Below, piece by piece: positions 34,492 through 43,210 of a stretch of DNA of 53,369 bases. Within the stretch, counting starts at the first letter, position 1. Every line of letters starts with the position of its first letter. Origin of the DNA: Bacillota bacterium (GTDB lineage: Bacteria > Bacillota > Clostridia > Clostridiales > Clostridiaceae); contig JAUZPI010000023.1 in NCBI GenBank assembly GCA_030706015.1, forward strand, positions 1-53,369. The letters run 5' to 3'. The notes below the pieces were generated by a model. It was given only the letters and a program-made list of their open reading frames with translations. It did no database searches and had not been told where the DNA came from. A program made the translations under genes and the position numbers.

Positions 34492-35529
34492 ATGATTAAT
34501 ATATTAGATTTAACCTTAGAAGAACTTAAAAACTGGATGAAATTAAATGGAGAAAAAGAATTTAGAGCTAAACAGATAATTGATTGGGTATATAAGGAGA
34601 CTTGGGAATTTGAAAAAATGTCTAATATACCTAAGGCTACAATAGATAAAATCAAACAAGAATTTTTTATAGGTATACCAGAGATTATTGAGATGTATAA
34701 ATCTGAAGATGGAAATACAGGAAAGTATTTGCTAAAATTTAATGATGGTAATATAATTGAAACCGTACTTATGAAATACTCATATGGTAATTCTATTTGC
34801 GTTTCAACTCAGGTTGGTTGTAGAATGGGATGTAAATTTTGTGCTTCCACACTGGGCGGTGTTGTTAGAAATCTGACATCAGGAGAAATAATAGGAGAAA
34901 TACTAGCTGTCCAAAAAAGCATAAATGAACGTATTTCAAATGTGGTACTCATGGGGAGCGGGGAACCCTTTGATAATTTTGAAAATGTTATTAAATTTCT
35001 TGAACTAGTTAATTGTTCCTATGGGCTGAATATAGGGCAAAGACATATAACTGTTTCTACTTGTGGATTAGTACCAAAGATTAAAGAATTTGCAGATAAA
35101 AAACTTCAAGTAACCTTGGCAATATCATTACATGCTCCTAATGATCATATGAGAAAAGAACTTATGCCAATAGCTAATAAATATTCTATACAGGAAATAA
35201 TGGATGCTTGTAAATACTATATTAATGCAACTAATAAAAGAATTACTTTTGAATATGCCTTGGTTTCTGGAGCAAACGACAATATTGAATGTGCAAAGGA
35301 ATTAGCAAAATTACTTAAAGGGATGCTTTGTCATGTAAATCTAATCCCTGTAAATGAGATAAAAGAAAATGTATTTAGAAAGTCTACTGCTAAAAGAATA
35401 GATGAGTTTAATTCTATATTAAAAAGTTACGGTATAGAGTCAACTGTAAGAAAAGAGATGGGAGCAGATATTAATGCTGCCTGCGGTCAACTTAGGAGAA
35501 AATATTTAGATGAGAAGAGTGGGGTGTAG
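34492..35529 (+). CDS. rlmN: 23S rRNA/tRNA m2A methyltransferase RlmN
   Basis: RlmN is a radical SAM enzyme that methylates C2 of adenosine in 23S rRNA and some tRNAs. The 345-residue protein has the cluster motif C110-x3-C114-x2-C117 (CRMGCKFCAST), the SAM segment VLMGSGEPFDNFENV, and the C-terminal mechanistic Cys331 in AACGQLR. The N-terminal helical domain contains KEFRAKQIIDWVY. It sits between rsmB and prpC as in Bacillus. Confidence 0.96.
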   Translation: MINILDLTLEELKNWMKLNGEKEFRAKQIIDWVYKETWEFEKMSNIPKATIDKIKQEFFIGIPEIIEMYKSEDGNTGKYLLKFNDGNIIETVLMKYSYGNSICVSTQVGCRMGCKFCASTLGGVVRNLTSGEIIGEILAVQKSINERISNVVLMGSGEPFDNFENVIKFLELVNCSYGLNIGQRHITVSTCGLVPKIKEFADKKLQVTLAISLHAPNDHMRKELMPIANKYSIQEIMDACKYYINATNKRITFEYALVSGANDNIECAKELAKLLKGMLCHVNLIPVNEIKENVFRKSTAKRIDEFNSILKSYGIESTVRKEMGADINAACGQLRRKYLDEKSGV

Positions 35530-35531
35530 AA

Positions 35532-36272
35532 ATGGTGGGAGTTTTATCTGACATAGGTAATTACAGAAAAGTAAATCAAGACTATGCAGATTATTATGAG
35601 GATAAATTTAAAAAGGTGTATGTCATGGCTGATGGTATGGGAGGGCATAATGCTGGTGAAATAGCCAGCAAAATTGCCGTGGAAACAATTATACAGCAAT
35701 TTAAAAATCATGTTGAACTATTAAACGAAGAAGAAATGTTATCTAACTCCATTAGATTGGCAAATCGAGAAATTTATGAACAAGCTTTATCCAGTGATGA
35801 ATTATCCGGAATGGGTACTACCATCACAGCCTGTGTTGTGAAGAAGTATAAAATGGTAGTTGCTAACGTAGGTGATAGTAGTTGCTATGTTCTAAAGAAA
35901 AATGGTATATTTAAAATAACTAAGGATCATTCTTTAGTACAACAATTGATAGATAGTGGAAGCATAACAGAACAGGAAGCGCTTAAACATCCTAATAAAA
36001 ATATTATTACTCGTGCACTTGGAACACATGACACTGTTATGGTAGACATGTTTCATGTTGATTTATCTGATGTACAAAAGGTTTTACTTTGTACGGACGG
36101 GCTTTCAAATTTTGTTACCAACGAAGAAATGTATGATTTGCTGTGGAATAACACCAATGTAGATGCATGCTCTAAACTAGTAGAGCTTAGTAAGCTAAAG
36201 GGAAGCAGAGATAATGTATCAATTATTGTTTTCGGAGGAGAGTGTGAAAATGGTTGGGATGATGCTAGGTAA
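35532..36272 (+). CDS. prpC: PP2C-family Ser/Thr phosphatase PrpC
   Basis: PrpC (Stp) removes phosphate from PrkC and its targets. The 246-residue protein has metal-binding motifs in standard order: RKVNQDYAD, MADGMGGHNAGEIAS, GMGTTITACVV, NVGDSSCYVL, KDHSLVQQLIDSG, LCTDGLSNFV and KGSRDNVSIIVF. The ATG lies 2 bases after rlmN. Its 3' end overlaps prkC by 23 bases, tying phosphatase and kinase translation. Confidence 0.96.
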   Translation: MVGVLSDIGNYRKVNQDYADYYEDKFKKVYVMADGMGGHNAGEIASKIAVETIIQQFKNHVELLNEEEMLSNSIRLANREIYEQALSSDELSGMGTTITACVVKKYKMVVANVGDSSCYVLKKNGIFKITKDHSLVQQLIDSGSITEQEALKHPNKNIITRALGTHDTVMVDMFHVDLSDVQKVLLCTDGLSNFVTNEEMYDLLWNNTNVDACSKLVELSKLKGSRDNVSIIVFGGECENGWDDAR

Positions 36273-38055
36273 TAGATACGAATTATTAGAGAAGATAGGA
36301 GAAGGTGGTACGGCAGTAGTATACAAGTCTAAATGTCATCTCTTGAATCGCTATGTAGCTGTTAAAATATTAAAAGATGAATTTGCAAGTAATGAGGAAT
36401 TTGTTGAGAAGTTCAAAAGAGAAGCTGCTGCTGCTGCTAGTTTGTCAGATAATAATATTGTAAATACATATGATGTTGGAACTCAGGGCAATATAAATTA
36501 TATAGTAATGGAATATGTAAATGGTAAAACTCTAAAGGAGATTATTGAGGAAGAAGGTATAGTAGGATATAAGAAAGCGATTGATATCTCTATACAAATT
36601 GCTAAGGCTTTAGACTGCGCTCATAAGAACAATATTATACATAGAGATATAAAACCTCACAATATACTTGTAACGAATGAGGGGTTAGTAAAGGTAGCAG
36701 ACTTTGGTATTGCTAAAGCATCAAATTCAGTTACTATAACAAATACAAACAAGATAATGGGGTCAGCTCATTATTTCTCCCCTGAACAGGCAAAGGGCAG
36801 TGTAGTTGATTGTAGAACTGACATTTATTCTTTAGGTATAGTTATGTATGAAATGGTAACAGGAAAAGTACCTTTTGATGCAGAAAGTCCAGTTTCAGTT
36901 GCATTAATGCATATACAGGAACCTATAGTACCTCCCAAAAATCTGAATGGCAATATTCCTGACAGCCTAAGTGATTTAATTGTTAAGTCTATGGATAAGA
37001 GTCCAATAAAGAGATATCAATCAGTAAAGGAAATGCTTAAAGATTTAGAAAAAATAAAAGCAAATAATTCTGTTGATGTTAGTAATGATATGACAAGTGA
37101 CTACACTAGGGTTATGGATGTGGTAAAGACTAAGAATAATTTAGAAGTATTTGATGAAGATGAAATAGATGAAGACCAAGATTCAGATAAATTAAATGAT
37201 GATGATAATTCAGTAAATAAGAGTAGAAAATTAAAAAATAGAAAATTAAATAAAAAGAAGAACATTATCATTATTTCTGCTGTTATTGTTGTCATAATTG
37301 CAACACTAGCAATTGGTTTTGCGTATGGCGTTTCAAATTCTGATAAGTCATCTGTGTCAACTAACAAAGTAACTATACCATCAATTGTAGGTAAGAAGCA
37401 GCAAGATGCACAAAATGCTGTAGAATCTTTAGGTTTAAAATTTTTAGTTGTTGGTCATGAAGCAAGTGACAAACCTGCCGGTACAGTAACTGCTTGTTAT
37501 CCTGATGAAGGTAAATCTGTAGCTGCTAATACCCAGGTAAGGGTAACGGTGAGTACTGGTGCTACTGGTACTACAATTCCAGACATTGAAAATGATTATG
37601 ATTTGGCAACTGCGAAGGATATGATTGTTAGTGCTGGTTATAAGGTTGGAAAAGTAGACTATGATTATAGTGACGACGTTCCTGCAGGAAATATAATAAG
37701 CCAGGATCCTCAACCAGGTTCAAGTGCAGCTAAGGGAGACAAAATAAACTTAGTTGTTAGTAATGGTCCTAAAGATGGTAATAAAGTATCGGTACCTAGT
37801 GTAAAAGGTAAAGATATTGATACTGCTGCAGGTATTATAAATTCAGCTAATTTAAAAATAAACAAAATACCAAAAATCATTACTGATAAATCTCAAGACG
37901 GAATTGTAATTTCACAAAATCCAGGTACTAGTACAAAAGTAAAAGAGGGAAGTACTATTGATGTTGTTTATGGAGTTTATCAACCTGAACAATCTGTAGG
38001 ATACAATTATAACTCATCAGATAATAATATATTTGCATTGGCGCTTATTAAATAA
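36250..38055 (+). CDS. prkC: PASTA-domain Ser/Thr kinase PrkC
   Basis: PrkC is a membrane eukaryotic-type kinase that senses muropeptides or lipid II and controls growth, cell-wall metabolism and, in Bacillus, spore germination. The 601-residue protein has a kinase domain (residues 10-270) with glycine loop GEGGTAVVY, K39, the catalytic loop H131-R-D133-IKPHN and DFGIAKA. An acidic and then lysine-rich linker leads to one membrane helix (about 337-359) and three extracellular PASTA repeats (from about 372, 440 and 511). ATG 36250 follows GGAGGAG inside prpC; the ATG at 36214 would deepen the overlap without a site. The tail ends QPEQSVGYNYNSSDNN plus a short hydrophobic end. Confidence 0.95.
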   Translation: MVGMMLGNRYELLEKIGEGGTAVVYKSKCHLLNRYVAVKILKDEFASNEEFVEKFKREAAAAASLSDNNIVNTYDVGTQGNINYIVMEYVNGKTLKEIIEEEGIVGYKKAIDISIQIAKALDCAHKNNIIHRDIKPHNILVTNEGLVKVADFGIAKASNSVTITNTNKIMGSAHYFSPEQAKGSVVDCRTDIYSLGIVMYEMVTGKVPFDAESPVSVALMHIQEPIVPPKNLNGNIPDSLSDLIVKSMDKSPIKRYQSVKEMLKDLEKIKANNSVDVSNDMTSDYTRVMDVVKTKNNLEVFDEDEIDEDQDSDKLNDDDNSVNKSRKLKNRKLNKKKNIIIISAVIVVIIATLAIGFAYGVSNSDKSSVSTNKVTIPSIVGKKQQDAQNAVESLGLKFLVVGHEASDKPAGTVTACYPDEGKSVAANTQVRVTVSTGATGTTIPDIENDYDLATAKDMIVSAGYKVGKVDYDYSDDVPAGNIISQDPQPGSSAAKGDKINLVVSNGPKDGNKVSVPSVKGKDIDTAAGIINSANLKINKIPKIITDKSQDGIVISQNPGTSTKVKEGSTIDVVYGVYQPEQSVGYNYNSSDNNIFALALIK

Positions 38056-38094
38056 TATTAAATGCTGCAAATTAATATAAAAATGGGAGGATTT

Positions 38095-38964
38095 ATGCAA
38101 GGTAGGATAATAAAAGGTATATCTGGTTTTTATTATGTAAGAGTTGAAGATGATATAATTGAATGTAAAGCTAGAGGAAAGTTTAGACATAACGAGCTTA
38201 CACCTTTAGTTGGAGATATAGTAGATATTACAGTAAAAGATAATAAGGGAGTAGTCGAAAAAATTCATAAAAGAAGTAGTGAATTAATTAGACCAACTGT
38301 AGCAAATGTAACTCAGGCTTTTGTTATTTTTGCCTTGAAAAATCCCGATATTAATGTTGAGTTGTTAAACAAGTTTTTGATTTTAAGTGAATTTAATGGA
38401 CTAAAGGTTTTTGTTTGTTTTAATAAAACTGATTTAGCAGAACGAACTAACTATAAAAACTTAATTTCCATGATAACTGATGCAGGGTATGAAGTAATCT
38501 TCTTAAATGCAAAAGAAGGAAGTGGAATAGCTGATATAAGAAATTACCTTGGAGGAAACGTAAGTGTGTTTTGCGGACCTTCAGGTGTTGGTAAATCCAC
38601 CATATTAAATAAACTAGCTGGTAGAGACATAATGCAAACTGGTGAAATCAGTGATAAGGTAAAAAGAGGTAAACATACAACAAGACACAGTGAATTAGTT
38701 GAAGTAGATGGTGGATTTATTGTAGATACGCCAGGTTTTTCATCCCTAGAAATAGATTTTATAACTAAAGAGGAACTACAGTCATGTTTTCCTGAATTTT
38801 ATTCAATAGATAATTCATGTAAGTTTACTGGCTGTCTACACTACAAAGAACCTGGATGCAGTGTAAAAGAGGCTGTATCTCAGGGAGAAATAAATAAATT
38901 CAGATACGAATTTTATATAAAAACATTAGAAGAGATTTTAACTAGGAGGAACAATAAATGGTAA
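38095..38964 (+). CDS. rsgA: Ribosome small-subunit-dependent GTPase RsgA
   Basis: RsgA is a circularly permuted GTPase that checks late 30S assembly. The 289-residue protein has an OB fold (residues 1-65, GRIIKGISGFYYV), then the permuted G motifs in order G4 (CFNKTDL), G5, G1 (CGPSGVGKSTILNKL), G2 and G3 (DTPGFSSLEI), and a zinc knuckle (CKFTGCLHYKEPGCSVK). ATG 38095 is chosen for its GGGAGG site; ATG 38062 has none. It overlaps rpe by 7 bases. Confidence 0.96.
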   Translation: MQGRIIKGISGFYYVRVEDDIIECKARGKFRHNELTPLVGDIVDITVKDNKGVVEKIHKRSSELIRPTVANVTQAFVIFALKNPDINVELLNKFLILSEFNGLKVFVCFNKTDLAERTNYKNLISMITDAGYEVIFLNAKEGSGIADIRNYLGGNVSVFCGPSGVGKSTILNKLAGRDIMQTGEISDKVKRGKHTTRHSELVEVDGGFIVDTPGFSSLEIDFITKEELQSCFPEFYSIDNSCKFTGCLHYKEPGCSVKEAVSQGEINKFRYEFYIKTLEEILTRRNNKW

Positions 38965-39614
38965 AAATAGCTCCATCTATTTTATCTGCTGATTTTTCAA
39001 GACTTGGAGAGCAAGTAAGTGAAATTGAGAAATGCGGGGCGGATATAGTCCATATTGATGTTATGGACGGAAAATTTGTACCAAATATATCTTTTGGTGC
39101 ACCAATAATGAAAAGTATAAGGGAAAAATGCAAACTGCCTTTTGATGTACATCTTATGATAGAAGAACCAGCTAGATATATAGAGGATTTTGCAAAAGCT
39201 GGGGCGGATATAATAACGGTGCATTATGAAGCTGATAGACATATTGATAGAACTATAAACTACATAAAAAGTTTTGGTAAAAAGGCAGGAGTAGCTTTAA
39301 ATCCAGGAACACCTGTAAGTGTATTAGTTAATATAATAGAAAATGTTGACATGATTTTAATTATGTCAGTTAACCCGGGATTTGGAGGACAAAAATATAT
39401 AAATTATTGTGGTGATAAAATAAAAGAAGTACGAGCTCTTATTGATCAATCTGGAAGAAATATTATGCTAGAAGTTGATGGTGGCATTGGCTGTGATAAT
39501 ATCGGTGAGGTTGTTAATTGTGGAGCAAATGTAATAGTTGCAGGCTCTGCTGTATTTAACAATTCAGACATTAATTCTAATATTAAGAAGTTAAGAGATG
39601 GATATTTAAAATGA
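38958..39614 (+). CDS. rpe: Ribulose-phosphate 3-epimerase
   Basis: Rpe interconverts ribulose-5-phosphate and xylulose-5-phosphate in the pentose phosphate pathway. The 218-residue TIM barrel has the conserved segments APSILSADFSRLGEQ, HIDVMDGKFVPNISFG (metal His and Asp), DVHLMIEEP, MSVNPGFGGQ and EVDGGIG. AGGAGG lies in the end of rsgA. The thiN start overlaps its stop by 4 bases (ATGA). Confidence 0.96.
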   Translation: MVKIAPSILSADFSRLGEQVSEIEKCGADIVHIDVMDGKFVPNISFGAPIMKSIREKCKLPFDVHLMIEEPARYIEDFAKAGADIITVHYEADRHIDRTINYIKSFGKKAGVALNPGTPVSVLVNIIENVDMILIMSVNPGFGGQKYINYCGDKIKEVRALIDQSGRNIMLEVDGGIGCDNIGEVVNCGANVIVAGSAVFNNSDINSNIKKLRDGYLK

Positions 39615-40246
39615 AAATATTAATTATCGCTGGCGGTAAGGCACCATCACTAAGATTAATTGAAAAAGAAAAGATAAATACCGATATTATTATCTGTGCA
39701 GACAGCGGTGCTAATTGTCTATTCAAGTATGATATTGTTCCAAATTATATTATTGGTGACTTGGACTCAATAGAGGATAAGGCACTAAATTATTTTAAAA
39801 AGAATAGGACCAGATTTGAATCTTATATGAGAGAAAAGAATTTTACTGATAGCGAAGCTGCATTAAAAAAAGCAATTACACTAGGAGCAGAGGAAATTGT
39901 CTTTTTAGGATGTACGGGCAGTAGAGTGGATCATTTTCTTGGTAATATAGGGCTTTTATCAAAGTGTTTAGAGTATAGTGTAGATGCATCCATTAAGGAT
40001 GATAATAACGCAATTAAAATATACAATAAAAGTTTCAAACTATCTGGAAACCCAGGTGAGGAGTTTTCGCTACAAGCCTATTGTAACAAGGTTGAAAACC
40101 TAAGTATCGAGGGTGCAAAATACGAACTTGAAAATTATAATCTTACTCTAGGAGATTCTAGGACTATTTCAAATGTTTTTTCGGATTTTTTAGTGAACAT
40201 ATCCTTTGATAGTGGTGTATTACTTGTAATAAGGTCTCATGATTAG
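39611..40246 (+). CDS. thiN: Thiamine pyrophosphokinase
   Basis: ThiN transfers pyrophosphate from ATP to thiamine, making the cofactor TPP used among others by transketolase. The 211-residue protein has the N-terminal catalytic domain with CADSGANCL, IIGDLDSIEDKAL, KNFTDSEAALKKAI and GCTGSRVDHFLGNI, and a small C-terminal beta domain. It is translationally coupled to rpe. A terminator follows at about 40280, ending the priA-thiN block. Confidence 0.94.
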   Translation: MKILIIAGGKAPSLRLIEKEKINTDIIICADSGANCLFKYDIVPNYIIGDLDSIEDKALNYFKKNRTRFESYMREKNFTDSEAALKKAITLGAEEIVFLGCTGSRVDHFLGNIGLLSKCLEYSVDASIKDDNNAIKIYNKSFKLSGNPGEEFSLQAYCNKVENLSIEGAKYELENYNLTLGDSRTISNVFSDFLVNISFDSGVLLVIRSHD

Positions 40247-40279
40247 GTTTAAAATTTAGATAATAGTGAAAAATATATG

Positions 40280-40322
40280 AAAGCTTGTTAGTATGTTAAT
40301 TAAAGTACTGCAGGCTTTTTTA
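40280..40322 (+). terminator. Terminator after thiN
   Basis: AAAGCTTG (40280-40287) pairs with CAGGCTTT (40311-40318), with one G-T pair and a few more inner pairs, and TTTT follows. The loop is large, so strength is uncertain. Confidence 0.6.
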
Positions 40323-40349
40323 TTATAATAATTTTAATATAAGTTTGTA

Positions 40350-40376
40350 ACACAAACCCAAGGTACTCATATTATA
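40350..40376 (+). promoter_or_regulatory. Mother-cell sigma-type promoter candidate upstream of spoVM
   Basis: CATATTATA (40368-40376) fits the SigK -10 pattern (CATAnnnTA), and AC lies 16 bases upstream (40350-40351) as that consensus asks. It also resembles a SigE -10 (CATACANT), but no good SigE -35 box is present. The downstream spoVM is a mother-cell gene. Confidence 0.35.
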
Positions 40377-40405
40377 GTATGGGATAATAAGTGGAGGTAT
40401 GTAAA

Positions 40406-40579
40406 TTGTCAGGTGGATGGTTTAAGTTTTGTAAGAAAAGGAAAATGGGATTTATCATTGCCTCTGTAGGAGTGGGAATTATCATAACCCTTATAATACC
40501 TTTGTGGGGATGGATTATTGCAGTAGGTGCAGGACTTATTTACTGCGGTTGGTACTTAATTGGACATAGCCATAGTTAG
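40406..40579 (+). CDS. Small two-helix membrane protein beside spoVM
   Basis: I do not recognise a named family. The 57-residue product starts MSGGWFKFCKKRKMG, has two hydrophobic helices (about residues 15-32 and 33-52) joined by a P-L-W-G-W turn, and ends GHSHS. TTG 40406 has GGAGG 8 bases upstream; the GTG at 40391 overlaps that site. spoVM starts 10 bases after the stop with its own AGGAGG, so the two are almost certainly co-transcribed. A mother-cell membrane role in sporulation is a reasonable inference from that linkage, nothing more. Confidence 0.7.
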   Translation: MSGGWFKFCKKRKMGFIIASVGVGIIITLIIPLWGWIIAVGAGLIYCGWYLIGHSHS

Positions 40580-40589
40580 GAGGTATATC

Positions 40590-40658
40590 ATGAAGATTGT
40601 TGCAATAAAATTACCTAAGTTTTTATCTTCTATAGTAAAAATATTTATAAAAAGATAA
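40590..40658 (+). CDS. spoVM: SpoVM, 22-residue spore membrane-curvature peptide
   Basis: The peptide reads MKIVAIKLPKFLSSIVKIF followed by IKR. It aligns with Bacillus SpoVM (26 residues, MKFYTIKLPKFLGGIVRAML...) at the diagnostic IKLPKFL core, including Pro9, which is needed for recognising the positively curved forespore membrane. The amphipathic helix is preserved, while the C-terminal tail is four residues shorter. SpoVM recruits SpoIVA, encoded at 22579 here. AGGAGG lies 7 bases before the ATG. The location between thiN and rpmB is the same as in Bacillus, which supports the call strongly. Confidence 0.93.
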   Translation: MKIVAIKLPKFLSSIVKIFIKR

Positions 40659-40665
40659 AAAAAAT

Positions 40666-40698
40666 AAAAAATGCAATTGTAAAACAACTGCATTTTTT
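40666..40698. terminator. Bidirectional terminator between spoVM and rpmB
   Basis: AAAAAATGCAATTGT (40666-40680) pairs with ACAACTGCATTTTTT (40684-40698), with one G-T pair, around AAA. A-runs and T-runs on the two sides allow it to stop both converging transcripts. Confidence 0.88.
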
Positions 40699-40702
40699 AT
40701 TT

Positions 40703-40894
40703 TTAAACTGAACGTTGAACCTTACCTGAACGTAGGCATCTTGTACATACGTGAACAGTTTTTGGAGTACCTTCAACTAAAGCTTTTACTTTTCTTATGT
40801 TAGGAACCCATTTTCTCTTTGATTGACGATGTGAATGGCTGTATTGAACGCCGGAAATAACGCCTTTTCCGCATATATCGCACTTTCTTGACAT
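40703..40894 (-). CDS. rpmB: Ribosomal protein L28
   Basis: bL28 is a 50S protein. The 63-residue product starts MSRKCDICGKGV and continues QYSHSHRQSKRKWVPNIRKV, ending with a second Cys pair (CTRCLRSGKVQRSV), so this is the zinc-binding C+ form of L28. ATG 40894 follows AAGGAGG; the GTG at 40903 is inside the spacer. The gene is on the minus strand, as in Bacillus. Upstream (40918-40930) AGAGA-CGA-TCTCT can form a small hairpin in the leader, and TTGCAA with TAAAAT 18 bases on makes a plausible promoter around 40950-40980. Confidence 0.96.
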   Translation of the reverse strand: MSRKCDICGKGVISGVQYSHSHRQSKRKWVPNIRKVKALVEGTPKTVHVCTRCLRSGKVQRSV

Positions 40895-41091
40895 TATAAA
40901 CACCTCCTTAAAATATCAGAGACGATCTCTTACAATTCAAACAAAAACATTTTATCATAATAACTACATTTTTTGCAAGTAAAAAATAAAAATTGCGATT
41001 AAAAAGTGCAAAGTATGGATTCTAAATTCTTGAATAATTGATTCTTTTAATATAAAATGTTTTATAGGGTTATATATAAGGAGGAATTAAT

Positions 41092-41439
41092 ATGATGGGT
41101 ATAGCAAATGAAAACGGCACGATAAACTATTCGGTAGAGGTGCTGGCAAATATAGTAGGTATATCAACTATGGAATGTTATGGTGTTGTTGGAATGGCAT
41201 CAAAAAATGCTTCAGATGGTTTTTGGGAACTTGTTAGACGCGAAAATCTGAGTAGGGGTGTAAAAATAAACTCCAAGGAAGATAAATTAAATATAGAATT
41301 ATTTATAGTAGTTGAATATGGCACAAAAATTTCTGTTATTGCAAATAATATAATTCAGAGAATAAGATACAATGTAGAAAATTTTACAGGACTCAAGGTA
41401 TCAAGTATAACAGTTAACGTACAAGGTGTTAGAGTCTAA
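41092..41439 (+). CDS. Asp23/Gls24-family protein (YloU type)
   Basis: A 115-residue Asp23/Gls24-domain protein: GTINYSVEVLANIVGISTMECYGVVGMAS, then a central variable region and VEYGTKISVIANNIIQRIRYNVE with SSITVNVQGVRV at the end. Family members associate with the membrane or envelope; the precise role of the YloU branch is unknown. GGAGG stands 7 bases before the ATG. The yloV-like gene starts 14 bases later, as in Bacillus, and the pair is usually co-transcribed. Confidence 0.9.
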   Translation: MMGIANENGTINYSVEVLANIVGISTMECYGVVGMASKNASDGFWELVRRENLSRGVKINSKEDKLNIELFIVVEYGTKISVIANNIIQRIRYNVENFTGLKVSSITVNVQGVRV

Positions 41440-41453
41440 GGAGGTACAAAGAA

Positions 41454-43103
41454 TTGGAATACTCAAAAATAGACGGACATAGTTTTTACAACATGCTAGT
41501 AAACGCGTGTAATAAGTTAGAGCAGCAAAAAGAGTTTGTTAACTCATTGAACGTCTTTCCCGTTCCTGATGGTGATACAGGAACAAATATGTCAATGACA
41601 TTTAGAAATGCAGTTACCGAAATTAGGGGTATGAAAAATAATAACATTTCGGAAATTTCAAATAGATTAGCAAAAGGAGCCCTAATGGGGGCAAGAGGAA
41701 ATTCTGGAGTTATTTTATCTCAAATATTAAGAGGTATAGCAAAGGGATTAGAAGGTCTAGATTCAGCTACAGCTGAGCAATTTGCGAATGGTATCATGGA
41801 GGGCTCAAAATCCGCTTATAAGGCAGTTATGAGGCCTACAGAAGGCACTATATTAACTATAGTAAGGGCCGCAGGTGAAAGTGCCGTTAATAGTAATAAG
41901 ACGGATGCAGTAGAATTATTAGGGGAAATTTGCGCAAAAAGTGAAGAGATGTTGAATAGGACTCCCGAGATGCTGCCAGTATTAAAGAAAGCTAAAGTAG
42001 TGGATGCAGGTGGTATGGGATTACTAATAATTCTAAAAGGCATGTATGAATCACTACTAAACAATTTAGAATCTGAACTTGATGCAGAACAGAGTGTTGT
42101 AAAGGAGCATTCACCTGCTGCAAATGTAATAGATGTAAGTGAAATAACCTATGGATATTGTACTGAGTTCTTCATAAACAGCCAAAATCCTAATGTTGAA
42201 GAATTTAAAAGCGATTTAACCATAATGGGAGATTCCATGATAGTGGTTGCAATGGATGATATAGTAAAGGTTCACATACATACTAATGATCCAGGTTTAG
42301 TTTTATCAAAAGCTATTAAACTTGGAGATTTAACAAAAATTAAAATTGATAATATGAGAGAACAACATAGGAAGATATTAGAGCTAGAATATGATGCTTC
42401 AGTTGATAAAGATGAACCAACAATAGATACATCTAATGAAGAAAAGAATGAATATGGATTTATTTCTGTCGCTTTAGGTGAGGGAATAGAAAAAATATTT
42501 AAGGATTTAGGGGTAGACTACGTTATCGAGGGTGGTCAGACGATGAATCCTAGTACGCAAGATATATTAAAAGCAATTAATAATATAAATGCTAATAATA
42601 TTTTTATACTTCCAAATAATAAAAATATCATCATGGCAGCATCTCAGGCAGCTGAATTATCAGAAAAAAATGTTATAGTAATTCCAACAAAAACTATTCC
42701 ACAAGGTATAACTTGTTTAACTGAATTTAGCGCTGACAGTAGTGTAGATAAAAACATTGAAATAATGAATGAGGCAATGGCTAAAGTTACATCGGGATCA
42801 ATAACATATGCTGTTAGAGAAACTGAAATGGATGGTAAGCAAATAAAAGAAGGGGATATATTAGGACTTGTTGAAGGCACAATCAAGGAAGTTGGAACTG
42901 ATATTTATGAAGTTTGTAAAAATATAATAGACCAAATAGTAACTGATGACAGTGAACTGATTTCTATTTATTATGGCAAGGATTGTGATAAAGACAAAGT
43001 TAACCAACTGGTTAGTACACTTGAAGATAAATATTCAGATATTGATGTTCAGTGCAATAGTGGAGAACAACCTTTATATTATTTCCTAGTATCTGCAGAA
43101 TAA
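41454..43103 (+). CDS. fakA: DAK2-domain kinase, FakA/YloV family
   Basis: The 549-residue protein has an N-terminal DAK2 (DhaL-like) nucleotide domain with the metal motif PVPDGDTGTNMSMTF and MGARGNSGVILSQ, a middle domain (YGYCTEFF, VKVHIHTNDPG) and a C-terminal DegV-like region. In Staphylococcus the homologue FakA phosphorylates fatty acids held by FakB (DegV-type) proteins so that exogenous fatty acids enter phospholipids. The same role is likely here. The start is TTG at 41454 after AAGGAGG. Old annotations as dihydroxyacetone kinase are probably wrong, since the DhaK half is absent. Confidence 0.88.
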   Translation: MEYSKIDGHSFYNMLVNACNKLEQQKEFVNSLNVFPVPDGDTGTNMSMTFRNAVTEIRGMKNNNISEISNRLAKGALMGARGNSGVILSQILRGIAKGLEGLDSATAEQFANGIMEGSKSAYKAVMRPTEGTILTIVRAAGESAVNSNKTDAVELLGEICAKSEEMLNRTPEMLPVLKKAKVVDAGGMGLLIILKGMYESLLNNLESELDAEQSVVKEHSPAANVIDVSEITYGYCTEFFINSQNPNVEEFKSDLTIMGDSMIVVAMDDIVKVHIHTNDPGLVLSKAIKLGDLTKIKIDNMREQHRKILELEYDASVDKDEPTIDTSNEEKNEYGFISVALGEGIEKIFKDLGVDYVIEGGQTMNPSTQDILKAINNINANNIFILPNNKNIIMAASQAAELSEKNVIVIPTKTIPQGITCLTEFSADSSVDKNIEIMNEAMAKVTSGSITYAVRETEMDGKQIKEGDILGLVEGTIKEVGTDIYEVCKNIIDQIVTDDSELISIYYGKDCDKDKVNQLVSTLEDKYSDIDVQCNSGEQPLYYFLVSAE

Positions 43104-43119
43104 ATATTTTTTTATAAGT

Positions 43120-43166
43120 GCATGCGATAGCATAATGCCTATTATAGTATTGTAGCTGTTGCATGC
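43120..43166. other. Imperfect hairpin between fakA and recG
   Basis: GCATGCGATAGC (43120-43131) pairs at all 12 positions with GCTGTTGCATGC (43155-43166) using two G-T pairs, around a 23-base loop. No T-run follows, so it is not a standard terminator; function unknown. Confidence 0.5.
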
Positions 43167-43210
43167 CTTTACTATTTTGTATTATTATACTAGCATTTGG
43201 AGATGGTAAA

